A stretch of 64,000 bases of DNA from Platerodrilus igneus (Eukaryota; Arthropoda; Insecta; Coleoptera; Lycidae). The stretch spans positions 1,943,001 to 2,007,000 of the forward strand of contig JARFIW010000668.1 in the NCBI GenBank assembly GCA_036346225.1, given 5' to 3'. The translations under genes and the position numbers were made by a program. Below the pieces are notes generated by a model, which was given only the letters and a program-made list of their open reading frames with translations, searched no databases and was not told the DNA's origin. Below are positions 1-12,399 of this stretch, piece by piece (within the stretch, counting starts at the first letter, position 1; each line of letters begins with the position of its first letter).

Positions 1-228
1 CTTGTAGTTTTCTACAATGCTAGTATCACAGAGTGGTTTGATGCAATGAATAAGAAACGATGTAAATTACTCTATTAAATATGAAAAACATTAAATTATG
101 TCATACAAGTTTTATAATACTGAAACTGACATATATAAAAAAAATCAACATTTTTTAGCTACTAAGCAACATAACCAAAGTAGAAAAACGCACCCTGCAA
201 AAGTTTAAATAAACAGTTATTTTCAACA
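1..228 (-). repeat. 3' LTR of the copia element, truncated by the window start
   Basis: This matches 4299-4530 almost base for base and ends in CA at 227-228 (TG on the element strand). About 32 bp of the LTR are missing to the left of base 1, judged from the full right copy. Confidence 0.9.
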
Positions 229-241
229 CTTCCCCTAATTG
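229..241 (-). other. Polypurine tract of the copia element
   Basis: On the minus strand the bases just before the 3' LTR read as a short purine-rich run with GGGGAAG immediately before the LTR's TG. That is the expected position and composition for the plus-strand primer. Confidence 0.6.
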
Positions 242-257
242 TTTAGTTTTTATATCG

Positions 258-1480
258 TTAAAGCAATCCGAGAAGATTGTTAACTTGAACCAAACGGCAA
301 CGTTCCAACCCTTTCGTTAACCCGTCTGCGGCTTGATTTTTTGTTTCCACATATGATACTTTAAGTTGACCGTCTTGAACCTTTTTGCGGACAAAGAAAT
401 AACGAATTTCAATATGTTTTGTACTGCGGTGCAGCTCTGGGTTCTTGATAACTTGAATTGCACTTTGGTTATCGATATTAATAACAGGAACTTCATCATA
501 ATTGACTAACTCGAATAAAAGTCGCTTGATCCACATGGCATGTTTAGCAGCTTCACAACTTGCCACGAATTCCGCTTCCATTGTGGATAGAGCGATATCA
601 GATTGTTTCCTGCTCATCCAGCAGATTGCTGCGTCACCATACTTAAACAAAACTCCACTGGTAGATTTTCGATCACTATCACTGGCGAAGTCTGCATCGC
701 TGTAGATTTCAAGCTTGTCATGGCCATGGCGGTAAGTGAGTTGATAGTCCTTTGTACCTGCAAGGTATCTAAGAATCCGCTTAACACCAATCCACGTATG
801 ACTAGTTGGTTTTTCGACAAATCTTGACCAGTAGTTCACTGCAAACATAATATCTGGGCGAGTGCAATGAGTCAAGTACATTAATCGACCAATAACTTGT
901 CGATAAGAAACATCTACAGATACTTCACTGTCACTGTCACAAGACAATGGTTTACTAATTGGAGTCATAACTGGCTTACAATCATCCATTCCAAACATTG
1001 TAAGAGTATGCTCAATGTAACCCTTTTGATGGCGAGTAATTGAACCATCACTATTATGCTGAATACATAGTCGGAGATAATGTAAATCTTCACCAATTGT
1101 GATTTTAAACTATCGTTTCAACTCCTCAAGAAACTTCTTTGCCGTTTGTTCGGTTGTAGACAATACTAAACCGTCATCAACATAGATGGCTATCATCAGT
1201 TTTTCACCATTGTAACAACCTATAAACAAGCACGGGTCAGACATACTTTGTTTGAGCCCATATTTCAATAAAACTGATGTGAATTTTGAATTCCAGCAAC
1301 GGGAAGCTTGTTTCAAACCATATAGACCCTTTTGAAGTAAACACACACAGCCAGAGTCATCATTGTAGCCATCAGGTTGCTCCATGTAAATCTCCTCCTG
1401 AAGATCTCCATAAAGGAACGCGGTTTTACATCAAACTGACGCATTTTCATACCTTTTGCAGCTGCTATACTAATGAGTGA
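258..1480 (-). pseudogene. copia pol: reverse transcriptase C-terminal part and RNase H
   Basis: Two open segments (1385-1110 and 998-258) encode the end of a copia RT (RVT_2 family) and its RNase H. The first contains the catalytic YVDD box within IYVDDGLVLS. The second contains YSDADFASD, DRKSTSG and STMEAEF, the hallmark copia RNase H motifs, and ends with a natural stop just before the PPT. The segments are in different frames, and 1386-1470 carries another break joining it to the upstream RT part. Product: the polymerase and RNA-degrading activities of the retrotransposon, now disrupted. Recognition is secure; the exact number of lesions is not counted base by base. Confidence 0.9.
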
Positions 1481-2330
1481 CCTGAATTGTATCCATCCGT
1501 GCTACTGGACTAAAAGTTTCTTCATAGTCAATGCCGGCTCTCTGGGTAAACCCTTTTGCTACAAGTCGAGCTTTATAGCGACCAATACTTCCATCTGCAT
1601 TTACCTTGACCTTATAAACCCATCGACTTTTAACTAGTTTTCGGTTTTCTGGAAGCTTAACCAGTTTCCATGTTTTGTTTTCATTTAGTGAATCCATTTC
1701 ATCATCCATAGCACGTTTCCATTGTGATGACTCATTTGACTCTATTGCTTCACTATACTTGGTCGGTTCATCATAGGAAATAAGAACCTCATCTTCATCA
1801 TCACAGCCATCATAGTAGCGAGCGGGTTTCTTCAACATATTACGATTTCGCAGTTGCCGTGTGCCTTCATGATGTTGAGACTCTATAGGTGCAATGTTGT
1901 CGCTAAACGATGTATCATCTGGTTTCACTACCACAGGAGCATTAATTTGGAACCATGAACTAGAGGAGGGCATATTTACAATAGTTGATTGTTCAACTGT
2001 CACTTCTGTTGTAAATTTGACATCTTTTGATATGCGTACTTGATTTTTGTGTGGTACATAAACACGATATCCGTCATAATCGCCGTGATAACCAACAAAA
2101 ATACCTTTGTCTCCTTTTCTATCAAATTTCTTTCGATTTTGCTTAGAAACATGTACATAGCATTCAGTTTCAAATATCTTTAAGTGGTCAAATTTCGCCT
2201 TTCTTCCATACCACAATTCATATGGCGTTTTACCACTAACTGGTGTATTACCTATCCGATTAAGAACGTACATGGCAGTATTTACCGCTTCAGCCCATAG
2301 CTTTTTAGATAAATTCTTTGTATGGATCAT
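1470..2330 (-). pseudogene. copia pol: integrase C-terminus and RT N-terminus
   Basis: The 286-residue open segment begins in the integrase core (KKLWAEAVNTAMYVLNRIG region). It continues through the copia integrase tail (FVGYHGDYDGYRVY) and a low-conservation linker, then enters the RT with WKRAMDDEMDSL, the KSRWVYKVK region and YKARLVAKGF. These are strongly conserved copia blocks. The reading frame is lost just after the ETFSPVARMDTI region at its 3' end. It overlaps the upstream integrase segment by four bases in another frame, so a frameshift separates them. Confidence 0.9.
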
Positions 2331-3088
2331 GGATCTTGCTGATTCACATAGGGTACGGTTTTCACGCTCAGCAGCACCATTTTGCTCCGGAGTATACGGG
2401 GCCGATTTCCTAAAAATGATCCCATTATCAGTAGTTTGTAGTACACAGAATTGTCATATTCTTTACCACCATCTGACAACTTTGTTTTTATCACATGTCC
2501 ACTTTGTTTAGCATGAGCAATAAATTCACGAGTCCGATCAATAACTTCAGATTTTTTTTTAATAAAATACACCATGCGGAATTTGGAGTAGTCATCTTTG
2601 AACTCCACAGAGAGTCGCTTACCAGATAGTGAAGGTACATCCATTGGTCCACAAACATCAGTACTGACAAGTTCACACACTTTAGTTGTACGATTGGGCC
2701 TAGATCTATAAGACGAACGATGTTGTTTACCGTAAACACAACCTTCGCAGAATTCGTTATCCTCATTCACATCAATACCCTCTAGACGCAGAAACGACTT
2801 GACATGACGTTTGTTTTGATTAGCTAACCTTTCATGCCACATCTGCAATTGCACATCTTCACTTATGTTAACCTCGCAGGTAGAAGATGTGTTTGAAACG
2901 TTCGCTTTAATTGCTAGTTTGTATATTCCATTTACCTTTTTGCCTGTTACAATTGTTTGACTGGATCGTGTTATAGAGAACTTTCCACCAACATAGACAC
3001 AACTACAGCCTCGAGCTATGACGACTCCAACAGATACAATGTTTTTGACGATTTTTGGAACATACCAAACACCACGTAGCCAGATCAC
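2327..3088 (-). pseudogene. copia pol: pre-integrase zinc domain and integrase core
   Basis: This 253-residue segment carries the GAG-pre-integrase HHCC-like zinc module (W-H-E-R-L, later CEGCVYGKQH) followed by the integrase catalytic core start (STDVCGPM, then KLSDGGKEYDN). The last forty or so residues are out of frame with the family, so a frameshift occurs near 2450. The protease lies just upstream in a separate open stretch. Confidence 0.88.
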
Positions 3089-3094
3089 TTTTCA

Positions 3095-3548
3095 TTTATT
3101 ACCTATTTTTGTTTGAACTTGAATGTCACCCTCTGCAAATGCATAGATAGCTTCTGCATTACCTACTCGAACAACTCCAGGGACCTTTAGTAAGGTGAGC
3201 GATTGAAACCATTCTCGCCTATTACATAGATGACGGGACGCTCCTGAATCCAGAATCCACTCTTCAGATACAGTCGACGTTGATTCAAGTACGTAGCAGT
3301 AGTCGAGTCAAAAGTATACATTCAGCTAAAATTCCTTCTTGAACTGGTTTTTCACTAAATTGTTGCTGCTGCTTACGCTGTTTATATTCAGCGTGTTTCT
3401 TCAAAGCTTTCTCATTGGTACAGTCTTTCATCATGTGACCGAATTTTTTACAGGCAAAACATTGGACCGATATTTTTCTACGACGTCGGCTATTGTTTTG
3501 CTTAGACTCGCCCACTTTTGGATCACTCTTCTTTGTCTTAAGATACAT
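3095..3548 (-). pseudogene. copia gag nucleocapsid zinc knuckle and aspartic protease
   Basis: A CX2CX4HX4C zinc knuckle (CFACKKFGHMMKDC) is encoded in the 3548-3285 open segment, within a basic context. The following frame encodes WILDSGASRHLC at about 3230-3262, the active-site motif of a copia aspartic protease (DSGAS, bases 3236-3250), and continues to VVRVGNAEAIYAFA. The two parts are in different frames. These mature the Gag-Pol polyprotein and bind genomic RNA. Confidence 0.85.
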
Positions 3549-3685
3549 AGCATCTGTAACTGACTCACCGCCATCGCGATTTTTTAGAGAGAGAGCTCCT
3601 TAAGGCATAGTCGCTCATGCAGTTTTTGCATTGTTTGCTTTTCTTTAGGCATTGCAGACCAGGTGTCCTTAAACTCAAAATACTC

Positions 3686-4213
3686 TTAAGGCAGTGTATT
3701 CAAAATACGATTTATAACCACTGAGTCAATTACTTCTTCCACCGTCATAGAGTCAACTTCGTCTTTGATTTCTTTTGCAATACTTTCTATGGCATGGCAA
3801 TGCGTGGCAATGTTAACGCTGGGATCTTTCACATAAGTGAACCATTTCGTATAGAGTAGATCTAACCGTTGTCCAGAGCGTTGTTCATAATAGATGCTCA
3901 GAAGTTTGTCCCACATAGAACTTGCATTTGAACAAGTTGACAACATTGAACACAAATCCTCACTGATCGAAGTACGGATTAAGATTTGGGCATCCAAGTC
4001 TGTATCTACATATTTCAATTTTGCAGTTTCATAGGTTGAAATTATGGTTGCATCAGCATCAGGTGCGGGCATGGTGGGCTCACTGTTTTTGTACGTAGGT
4101 AGTATTGCATCGTAGACATGCTTCCGCTTTAACATCAACACGATGTTGGTTTTCCATATTGTCCAATTTTCAGCTCCACGAAGTAGATTAATTTTTACTC
4201 GATCTAATTCCAT
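3686..4213 (-). pseudogene. copia gag N-terminal (UBN2/Retrotran_gag_2 type)
   Basis: The ORF starts at the first ATG downstream of the PBS. The 175 residues include NWTIWKTNIVLML near the start and MWDKLLSIYYEQRSGQRLDLL in the middle, typical of the copia gag capsid domain. It stops at an in-frame TAA (3686-3688), where related proteins run on. The open frame resumes after the stop with gag-like sequence, then shifts before the zinc knuckle. Confidence 0.85.
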
Positions 4214-4252
4214 AATTACATCAAAACTTATAACGCATAGATGATACGTAAT

Positions 4253-4266
4253 CTGGGCCCATAACC
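4253..4266 (-). other. Primer binding site of the copia element
   Basis: On the minus strand, GGTTATGGGCCCAG directly follows the LTR. It resembles the internal half-tRNA-iMet primer site used by insect copia elements. It adjoins the LTR end at 4267. Confidence 0.7.
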
Positions 4267-4530
4267 TGTGGTGGTTTTCTATGGCAATATGGAAAACTCT
4301 TGTAGTTTTCTACAATGCTAGTATCACAGAGTGGTTTGATGCAATGAATAAGAAACGATGTAAATTACTCTATTAAATATGAAAAACATTAAATTATGAC
4401 ATACAAGTTTTATAATACTGCAACCGACATATATAAAAAAAATCAACAACATTTTTTTAGCTAGTAAGCAACATAACCAAAGTAGAAAAACGCACCCTGC
4501 AAAAGTTTAAATAAACAATTATTTTCAACA
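4267..4530 (-). repeat. 5' LTR of the copia element
   Basis: 264 bp with TG...CA ends (TG at 4267, CA at 4529-4530 on the plus strand). It matches 1-228 along the shared length. Confidence 0.88.
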
Positions 4531-7500
4531 ATATCTTATTAAATAGTTACGCAAAAGCATTCTCCGTATACAACCTCCTGTGGCATTAGAATCAACAACA
4601 TTTTTTAGGTTAGAATCTGGTTAGAGGAAATTTTTTTAAGTATTTGAAATTTATTCGTAGAAAGAACGTTATATTTTGACTTTTACTTCAATTAAATTAA
4701 CTAAAAACCTTTATCTTTCACTGGTACGAAAACCGCTTTGATTGATTAATTAATTTAGAATCTTATCTTTCAAGGCAAATACAGAACACAGGCTATTACT
4801 TTGAGATTTGACACAGTATTCTTCTTATAAACCAAAGTTGTGTAAAGCCAATTCTTGGTGTATATTTCAGACCGGATTAATATTTAAAAGGATATATTTA
4901 GCTTTTGAATTGGTAAAGTATACGTTTAAGGTAAAATTTTTAACACAATAGAAAGGACAGAGTATTTAAGGCTCACATAACTTGTTTTCCTGTAATTCGA
5001 AGGAAAGACTAATCCTTGTTTGAATGTTGAAAATAGTGTTATGTATCCAAGGCCGCGGGTTTATTGGTTCAAGTTGATGCATAGGTTGGCTCTAATTTTG
5101 TTTAATTCGGTGTTTGTAAATGATAGTATTTTTGGTAATGTTGAGAAATTTTCAGTCGCAAATACTCGAAAGTTTTCTCCTGAAAGAAAATTTTTTAGTT
5201 TTCTTTCATTGCTTGAAAATTTTTTGTTATTGATGTTGCGAAAAATTGTTAGAAAGGAATGCTTCATTTATGCGTTATTCTGTCATTTATAAATTATGGA
5301 GTATTCTAAGATTGAAATCCATATTTTGTCGGTAACTAAAATTTTTGTCGTCCATATTTGTGAGGGATAAAGAAATCAACCCATAAAAAATTTTTGATAG
5401 GAGTAGGCCAATGATAAATTTTTGGCATCCTAGTATTGAAATTGATAAAAATAAGCAAGAGTTTTGTCCCAACTTTAAAAATGAATTTTATATTTATTAA
5501 TATATAACCTCATTTTGATGTTGTATAAAATTTTTTTTGTTCATTCCTATAAGCCCCGTGTATTATACGAGTGTAGACATACTGTTTGTGATTTCTACTA
5601 ATTGCGACTTCTACCGATTGTGACTATCAATCTTATACTTTTGGACGTGTGGTACGCGAAGTTACCCTCACACTCGTTTATCAATTTAATCATTGATTTA
5701 TTTATTCGTTTATCAATTTATTCATTTATACATTTATTCCTTTGTTAGTTTATTTGATTGTTAAATGAAGAATTAGTTAATTTTTATTTGTTGGCTTAAT
5801 TACTAGTTTATTAGTCTATTAAACCTCTTGATTTCTGGGCCCCATAGTAACGTTAGAAATAATTTTTAAAATTTATAATTTTATTCAGTAGCCTTTTTAG
5901 TTTCTATCGTCTTTCAGTAGTCCAAGGAATAATAATAAAATTACAAATTTGTCGAGAATAGTTTTGCAATTGATATTTTAAAAGTTTATCCCTAATCGTT
6001 TAAATTTTTTATTCAGCTTTGGCACTGCTGTTTGCCTTTTTTTCTAGAAAATAGATTTTTAAAAAATTTTTTTGTGAAGGCAGTGTAACATTTTTTTTGT
6101 TTGTTAAAAAAACTACTAGTTGAAACAATTTTGAAGTGTAAAGGCAAAAAGAAAAGAAACAAATTGAAAAATTTCCAAAAATATTTGTTTGCAAAGTTAG
6201 GTAGATTCTCAATTTCTAATAAGTCATTGGTCCCATATGGAATATAATTTCGAGTTGTTATTTTCTAATTTGGTTCAAATACAAAACTGCTCAAAATTTT
6301 GTACCTTCAAGCATGTAGAAAACAATTCACCTGTTATGAAACCTAGTTTGTGAAGTCACAGATGGCAATTTAAGTTCGTGTAAACACCTTATTGTTTAAG
6401 AAATACCTCATGGTTTTTAACTTGTTTCATACACACGACACGAGGGCATTAAACATTTGTTCTGATAATACTTTCCTGGTTGAACTGTCTTTGCAAGTAA
6501 TTTTCTAAATCCGCTTGTTTTCACATCCTCTTCGAGTCAAGCAGGTTGAAAAGTCGTTGATAGTAAGATCACTATCAAAAATTTAAGTGCCTTAATCGAT
6601 TTTTATATCAGCGCAAACATGAAATAGGGCGAACAACCACAAAGGACCTATAATGTCAACAACAATCATGCAACAATCATACAATTGGCTGTAAAATGGG
6701 AAACCACTTTCTAATCCACATGTACCCTCTAGCAGATCATCATTTTGAGTATTCTGGAGCGTATCCGTCAAGTACGTCATCAGTCTGGGACCATCGCCTT
6801 TGTCACCCAGCTAGAACGTGTGCCTAACCAGCCTAAAGGCAGACGCCAGCAACCAGTGGTTAAGGGTGAGTGATTTTGCTTGATCCCAAAAGGATCTGTT
6901 AATTATTTTTGCAACCCCCTTTTCCACAACGGCTGTCTCGAGCGGCCAAGAAAAATTTCAATAGTTCTAGTCTGTAAAACCTGGTATCCTACTATCACAA
7001 ATAATAATCTTTTGTTGCCTATTTAGTTTTTAATTAGAGTATACCTTTTCTCAAACGTAATATTTGCTCTAAATCTAGTATGTTTGGAACTTTCAATAAT
7101 AACAAATGTAAAATAATTTGAATTACAAATTTGTTTAAGTTTGTACGTGATTATCAGATCTGATGCTCATATAAATCATAAGAAACAAAATGTTGTTTGA
7201 CTAATAATTTTTGGTAGTACTAACACAAGTGAATATATTTAATTTTTTTAATGTTGGATAAAAGTGTTTTGTTATATAATAGATACCTTCTGGTTTTCAT
7301 ATGTTCCATTTTCTAAAAAGGGTAAATGAAAAAAATTTAAGAAGATCCACTCCGATGGATACAGTGTCGTCTAACTTCACTTTATTTAGTTTTTCGCTTC
7401 AGGAAAAAGGTTTCAACCCTGCCCTTTTCATGATCTCCCTTGGGATAAATCATAAAAAACAAAATGTTGTTTAACAATCTTTTGATTTCACTAACACAAG

Positions 7501-10500
7501 TGAATTTATTTTATTTTATTATTATTGAATAAAAATTATTTGTTATATAATAGATACCTTATGGTTTGAATATTATCCGCTTTCTAAAAAGAGTAAATAG
7601 GAAAACTCTAATAGGGTTTTTGTATCTACTCTAAAACCGCATCTTTTAAATACTTGCTAGCTACAGTGGCGTCCAACTTCATTTTACTTAGTTTTTCGCT
7701 ACAAGAAGAATATTTCAACCTTGCTATTTTTATGAACTCTCCCATTGATAATAGCCTAGTTAACCGCCGGGTCAGTAAGTTTTTATAGTTCTACCTAACA
7801 CACGTAAAAATTTCGAGTTCTTTTAAGTTCCGAATTGTGTTTTTATCTTCTCTCTAGAGGCAATATCACACAATGTGTCAATTAACAAAATTAATACTAC
7901 TACACTGGCACCCCATAGTGGGGTCCGAATTAAAAATCGAAGTTAATGCATTCACGACCAACGTATTGGTGATCGAAATAAGTAACCATTATTTACGTAC
8001 ACAATTAATATAAAAAAAATTAATTTGCTACAATGTTTAGCAAAAACAGATCACGAAATTGCGTGGTAAATGTTCATTTAAGTTTAATGTTAACCAACTT
8101 GTAAAATTATCAAGATCAATAGAGCCATGAATTCCTTTTGATGAATTGATTTCAGAACTTTGTTGCCGCCACATAAATTTCAAACAGTTTGGTAAAGCTC
8201 TACAAATATATAAATTGAAAGAATTTCGTTTGACTGCGAATACATTTTATATTTGCACATTTCCAGTCAAGCATGGTCATTAAAGAATATTAATTGACTT
8301 ATTTTCGGTCAAAGTGTATGCGGTAGGAAACGTTTGTAGAAAACTGCATTATCCAGCTGTTCTAAGTCACATGTATTGGATGTCAAAACTGTAGCACAAT
8401 TAGCAACTTTAGTTATTTTGGTACCTCAATTCTAATAAAGCTGTTTACAAGGTGAGTATATATATCGTAGCTAGTCATTGAGAGATAATCAACCCATTTC
8501 AGTGTAATATTAAATAAAACTGTTTTCCTTAGGCGTAACTTACAAAAAGGTTATAGCGACATATTGTTATATAGGTAAATTCTAAACAGGTACATAAAAA
8601 CTGAGTCGTATCCCTAATGATTGATTTATTGGATAAAAAATTTTTGCGACGCGTAAAAGGTTAATTTTTAAAAAATACCTAAGTAGGATAATTTGGCGGA
8701 TTCTAGAGCACATTAGAGTAATTCGCACCTTAAAATATTGATTCTAATAGTTAGAAGTTTGAAGCGCGACATGCCATTCTAGGTGTGATTCCTGGAGTCG
8801 ACAGACCGTGTTTTCTAATTACTCTCGTGGTTACTGTATGTTGGGTTAGGAAAAAATAGAATAAAAAATTACTACCTCTACTGGACTGTATTTACTGCAA
8901 AATTCGCTAACACGACTGCATAGCTAGACAAGTTGTATTCCCTACAATAGTAATCACAAGATGAAAATAATTTCTAGGCGCGCCGCCCAGTAGTTGCTTT
9001 GTTCTTCGTGCTCCAACTAAACACAATTTGCTGTATATTAAAATAGAGACCCAGTTCCAGTCAACGCTAAGTTTTGGTTTTAACTTTACAGAAAAAAAAC
9101 TAAGCTTCGTTAATACACACATAAACAAAATTGGACAGGCTCTTATTCTCTATATTTGCTTTTAGGTGCAAACAGCCGATATATTTTAATGCCTTTAATT
9201 AGGAGGTTGTGATTTAAATGCGACTTGTGGGTTGCGGTATTGCGTTGCAGGTGATACGAAAGTTTGAGCGTTTTGCTAAAAAAGAAATTAAGTACGAAGA
9301 ATTAGTAGATGAGCTTTGTATATCTGAGTTGGTGCGTTGGTATTTTTTAAACGGCGGTACACGTGTATAAGCAAGTTTGCTACATTCTTCGAGTTACTAT
9401 ATCGATCAAAAGGAATAGTACTTTTAATCTTTATAGGTTGTTTCACATCGCTTATAAGCGTTTTATTCACATTGCATCCTGTTTGTATAATATACGTTCA
9501 AACTTGTGCTATTGCGTATTAGCAAAAGTTTACTAGATGTAAACTAATAGTTCTGCGTGTTGCGGCGCCTTAATTTTATTTCTGGAATACAATACGCGCT
9601 TACACATAAGTTTCTACATTCCCGCAAATATTTATAGCTTTACAGTGTAACCCGACAAACAAACTACCGTGACTTCTGGTAAAGTTGCGAAATTAAATAC
9701 ACTCTTTTGACGTTATATTAGTGCGACATTTGATATGCAATGTAGAATAGGAAAACTATTTGATTTTATTTGAGGGTAAAGGTGACGTTAATTTTCCTGA
9801 CTCAATTTGTAACAAGTTAAAACCAATTTGTAAAGATCTGACCTTTTGGTTACATTTTTGTGTTGAAAATTTTAATACGCAAAAGTAATCTTTTGATCTC
9901 CAAATGATAAAAATGATATAAAAAACGAATGCTTATGTCTGCAACAATGTCAACCGTATTCTACCAAGCAATACTAGAGTATACCTACAGTTCGATATTA
10001 CTTCACAGTCTAAATTAAGAAAAACAATTCATTCCGCGTTCGAAAGTTGAATTCAGACTATAATCAAACTGAACGAAATAATAAACTAATCAAGGTTACT
10101 AGTATTTTAATAAAACACCTATTGTAACAGTAAAATCCATAGACGTAAACTAAACGTTATGTAATAAATTGATAATAGATACCAAAGTATTGTGACAATG
10201 CCGCATGTGCGCCTAAAAATCAAAGCTATAAAACGCATAAAGCAAAGAATGTTATTATTGATAATTATATAGGTTGAATAGAGTGGGAAGATGTGGAAAT
10301 GATGCGCCGACTTCTAGAATAATAGGAAAGATATAATATTTTGATATATAAACCGTGTGTGTATGTAAACTGTATACAGATTGTATATAAAAATTGTGTA
10401 TATACCGTATAACAACAAAATAGCAATACAGGGTGGCATTAGTTTTATGTCATTAATTTAAAGGGGGTTGTAATAATTAAAGAAATTTTCAAAATAAACT

Positions 10501-11576
10501 TTTTCTCGCAAGCACACAATTCCATTACTGGGGTGACTGGATATCCTTTTACATTAGTCTACTACTAATCTAGTTCATAAATAAATGCAAATAAAATTCA
10601 ATCTATGCTTTACCTTTGTTAACATGAAATATTTTCAATAAACAAATGCAAATATACTATCTTTAAAGAAAAACTTAATTTCTTAGCGGTGTTCTGGCAA
10701 GGTATTACAAAAAAATTAAAAAAGAAGTAATATGATTAAATCCATAAATAATATTATCACTCCAAGTTTTCTCGTTTCCCATATTAAACTACATAACATT
10801 GTAAAGCCCAACTTTGATGCTTTTAATAACAAACAAAATACAGTTAAATACCAACTTTTCATTGACCATTCCACTATTCGTTAAAACTAGTAAATTTCAC
10901 TAAGAAAGCTCGCTCTTAAAATCAATACACACTAATTGGGTCGCTAAATTATTGTTTAACAAGATAAGTAAATTTTCGTGTTCGCTTCATTTACGATTAC
11001 ATGACTACCAAACCGTTCACATTTAAAATTTACACATACGTTATTAAAACTAACATAAAAACCTATAATATTATTCGCTTTTTGAATTCCAATCTTTAAC
11101 ACTTTCAGGTTCTTTAGAGATATCCTGCATGTAAAAATCTCTTCATTCCAGCTAACACGGCTTCCTTTCTCTCTAACACAGCTCTCTTTCCAATTAACAC
11201 AACATTCCAAATTAGTGGAGAACTGAACTTTCTAGGACCATAACTCTTTTAATCTGTCATAACGAAGATAATGCCACAAACATTTGCATTGAAGTACTAC
11301 ACAGACATCTTTGCTTGTCTACTATTTCTATAACCTATTTGTTATGAACTTTGTCTGTCCATGCTATTATCCTCATACATCTGAAGCACAACATTTCAAA
11401 AAGCTGCTACCATTTTTCTGTCTGCTTTTCCTACTGCCCGCATTTCAAAGGCATACTGTGCTGTGATCCACACATATGCTTTCAACAAATTTCTTCTTGT
11501 TTCTATGTTTGTTGTCTTTGATCATGGGCGCTGTTCTCTTTTGCTGGATGCAGCTCGGCCCCCTTCTTTTCAGTGG
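4531..11576. other. AT-rich DNA without recognised genes
   Basis: All open frames here are short, AT-driven and lack family motifs. A diverged direct duplication is visible around 7180-7350 and 7450-7760: both parts share a stretch resembling 'aaacaaaatgttgttt', then 'acacaagtgaat', and 'ataatagatacctt'. No RNA gene or transposon coding region was recognised. Confidence 0.6.
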
Positions 11577-11830
11577 TTGCGAAGGGGGGTAAGCAGCATG
11601 TGGCTGCCTAGTTATCCCAACACTTGAACATTTGCCGATTTAAAATTTTTTCCAATATACCTTTTCAACATTAGTTGCAGATATTTCACAACCAACCCTT
11701 GTATTTGTTTATAATAATCATCATATTTATTTTTGCTTATTTTTTTGTCATTAGGTTTTCCGTCTCAAAACTGATTGGACATGTACCTCCACTTATTTAT
11801 TTTCTATTGTTTACTAATTATATGCCCTAC
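11577..11830. repeat. Direct duplication, copy 1
   Basis: This matches 12146-12395 along its length with divergence: both begin with a 'gaaggggg-taagcagc-tgtggct' stretch and later share 'tttttttgtcatta' and 'gtacctcca'. The unit is about 250 bp. The two copies flank a SINE. Confidence 0.7.
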
Positions 11831-11861
11831 TTCACCGAGATTCAGTGGTATGTAAAAGGGG

Positions 11862-12139
11862 ACGGCTCCGTAGCGTAGTCGGTATGTGTGTGACTACTAC
11901 GCCCAAGGTTCGAATCCCTGCTTGAAAAATGTTGGGCGAGTATTTTTCACAAAAATACACCCTCGTTAGAATGAGAGGTAAAATGGAGATCCCGTGTGTG
12001 AGTGGTGTCCCGCACGTTAAAGATCCCAACCTTGCTTGGAACAGCAAGGGTTCGGTAAAATTACAAATTTTCCAGGTAAAAAACTCGCATTCTTGCCAAT
12101 GTAGTACCTTTGGGTGAAGCATTGGAAAATCACGTGTAA
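11862..12139 (+). mobile_element. tRNA-derived SINE, plus orientation
   Basis: The head has RNA polymerase III boxes of a tRNA: A box TAGCGTAGTCGG at 11871 and B box GGTTCGAATCC at 11907-11917. The body then matches, in reverse, the copy at 59340-59635. It ends with an AATGTAGTACC...GCATTGG hairpin-like tail. Flanks form an imperfect 15-bp target-site duplication (11847-11861 and 12140-12154; two mismatches), showing L1-type retroposition. Confidence 0.85.
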
Positions 12140-12145
12140 GGTATG

Positions 12146-12395
12146 TGAAGGGGGTTAAGCAGCCTGTGGCTACCAAGGATCCCTCAACACTTAGACATTT
12201 TCCGAATTAATAGTTTTCCAGTAAATCCGTTCACACACTTAACATTGTTCTATAATATTGCACAAGCAATACTTGTAGTTTCCTATAATAAGCATCATGT
12301 GTAAGTACAGTTATTTTTTTTTGTCATTAGTTTATCCATCTTGAGACTGGATGGATGCGTACCTCCATTGATTTCTATTCTGAGCTAGCCTACAT
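12146..12395. repeat. Direct duplication, copy 2
   Basis: Second copy of the unit at 11577-11830. The SINE inserted next to its left end. Confidence 0.7.
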
Positions 12396-12399
12396 AATC

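Larger units (their letters stand above)
1..4530 (-). mobile_element. Ty1/copia LTR retrotransposon, degenerate, nearly complete
   Basis: Bases 1-228 and 4299-4530 are near-identical direct repeats, the two LTRs of one element read on the minus strand. Between them lie, in copia order on the minus strand, gag, CCHC zinc knuckle, aspartic protease, integrase, reverse transcriptase and RNase H. Integrase upstream of RT is diagnostic for Ty1/copia. A PBS adjoins the inner edge of the right LTR and a purine tract adjoins the left LTR. The coding part is split by several frameshifts and stops, so the element is non-autonomous today. High LTR similarity (a few substitutions and one short indel over about 230 bp) suggests a fairly recent insertion. 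The left target-site duplication is outside the window. Confidence 0.93.

Noticed and set aside
6592..6780. 62-residue minus ORF containing a VDIIGPL-like stretch resembling gypsy integrase
   Set aside because: Only a few residues agree and flanking frames show no integrase motifs.
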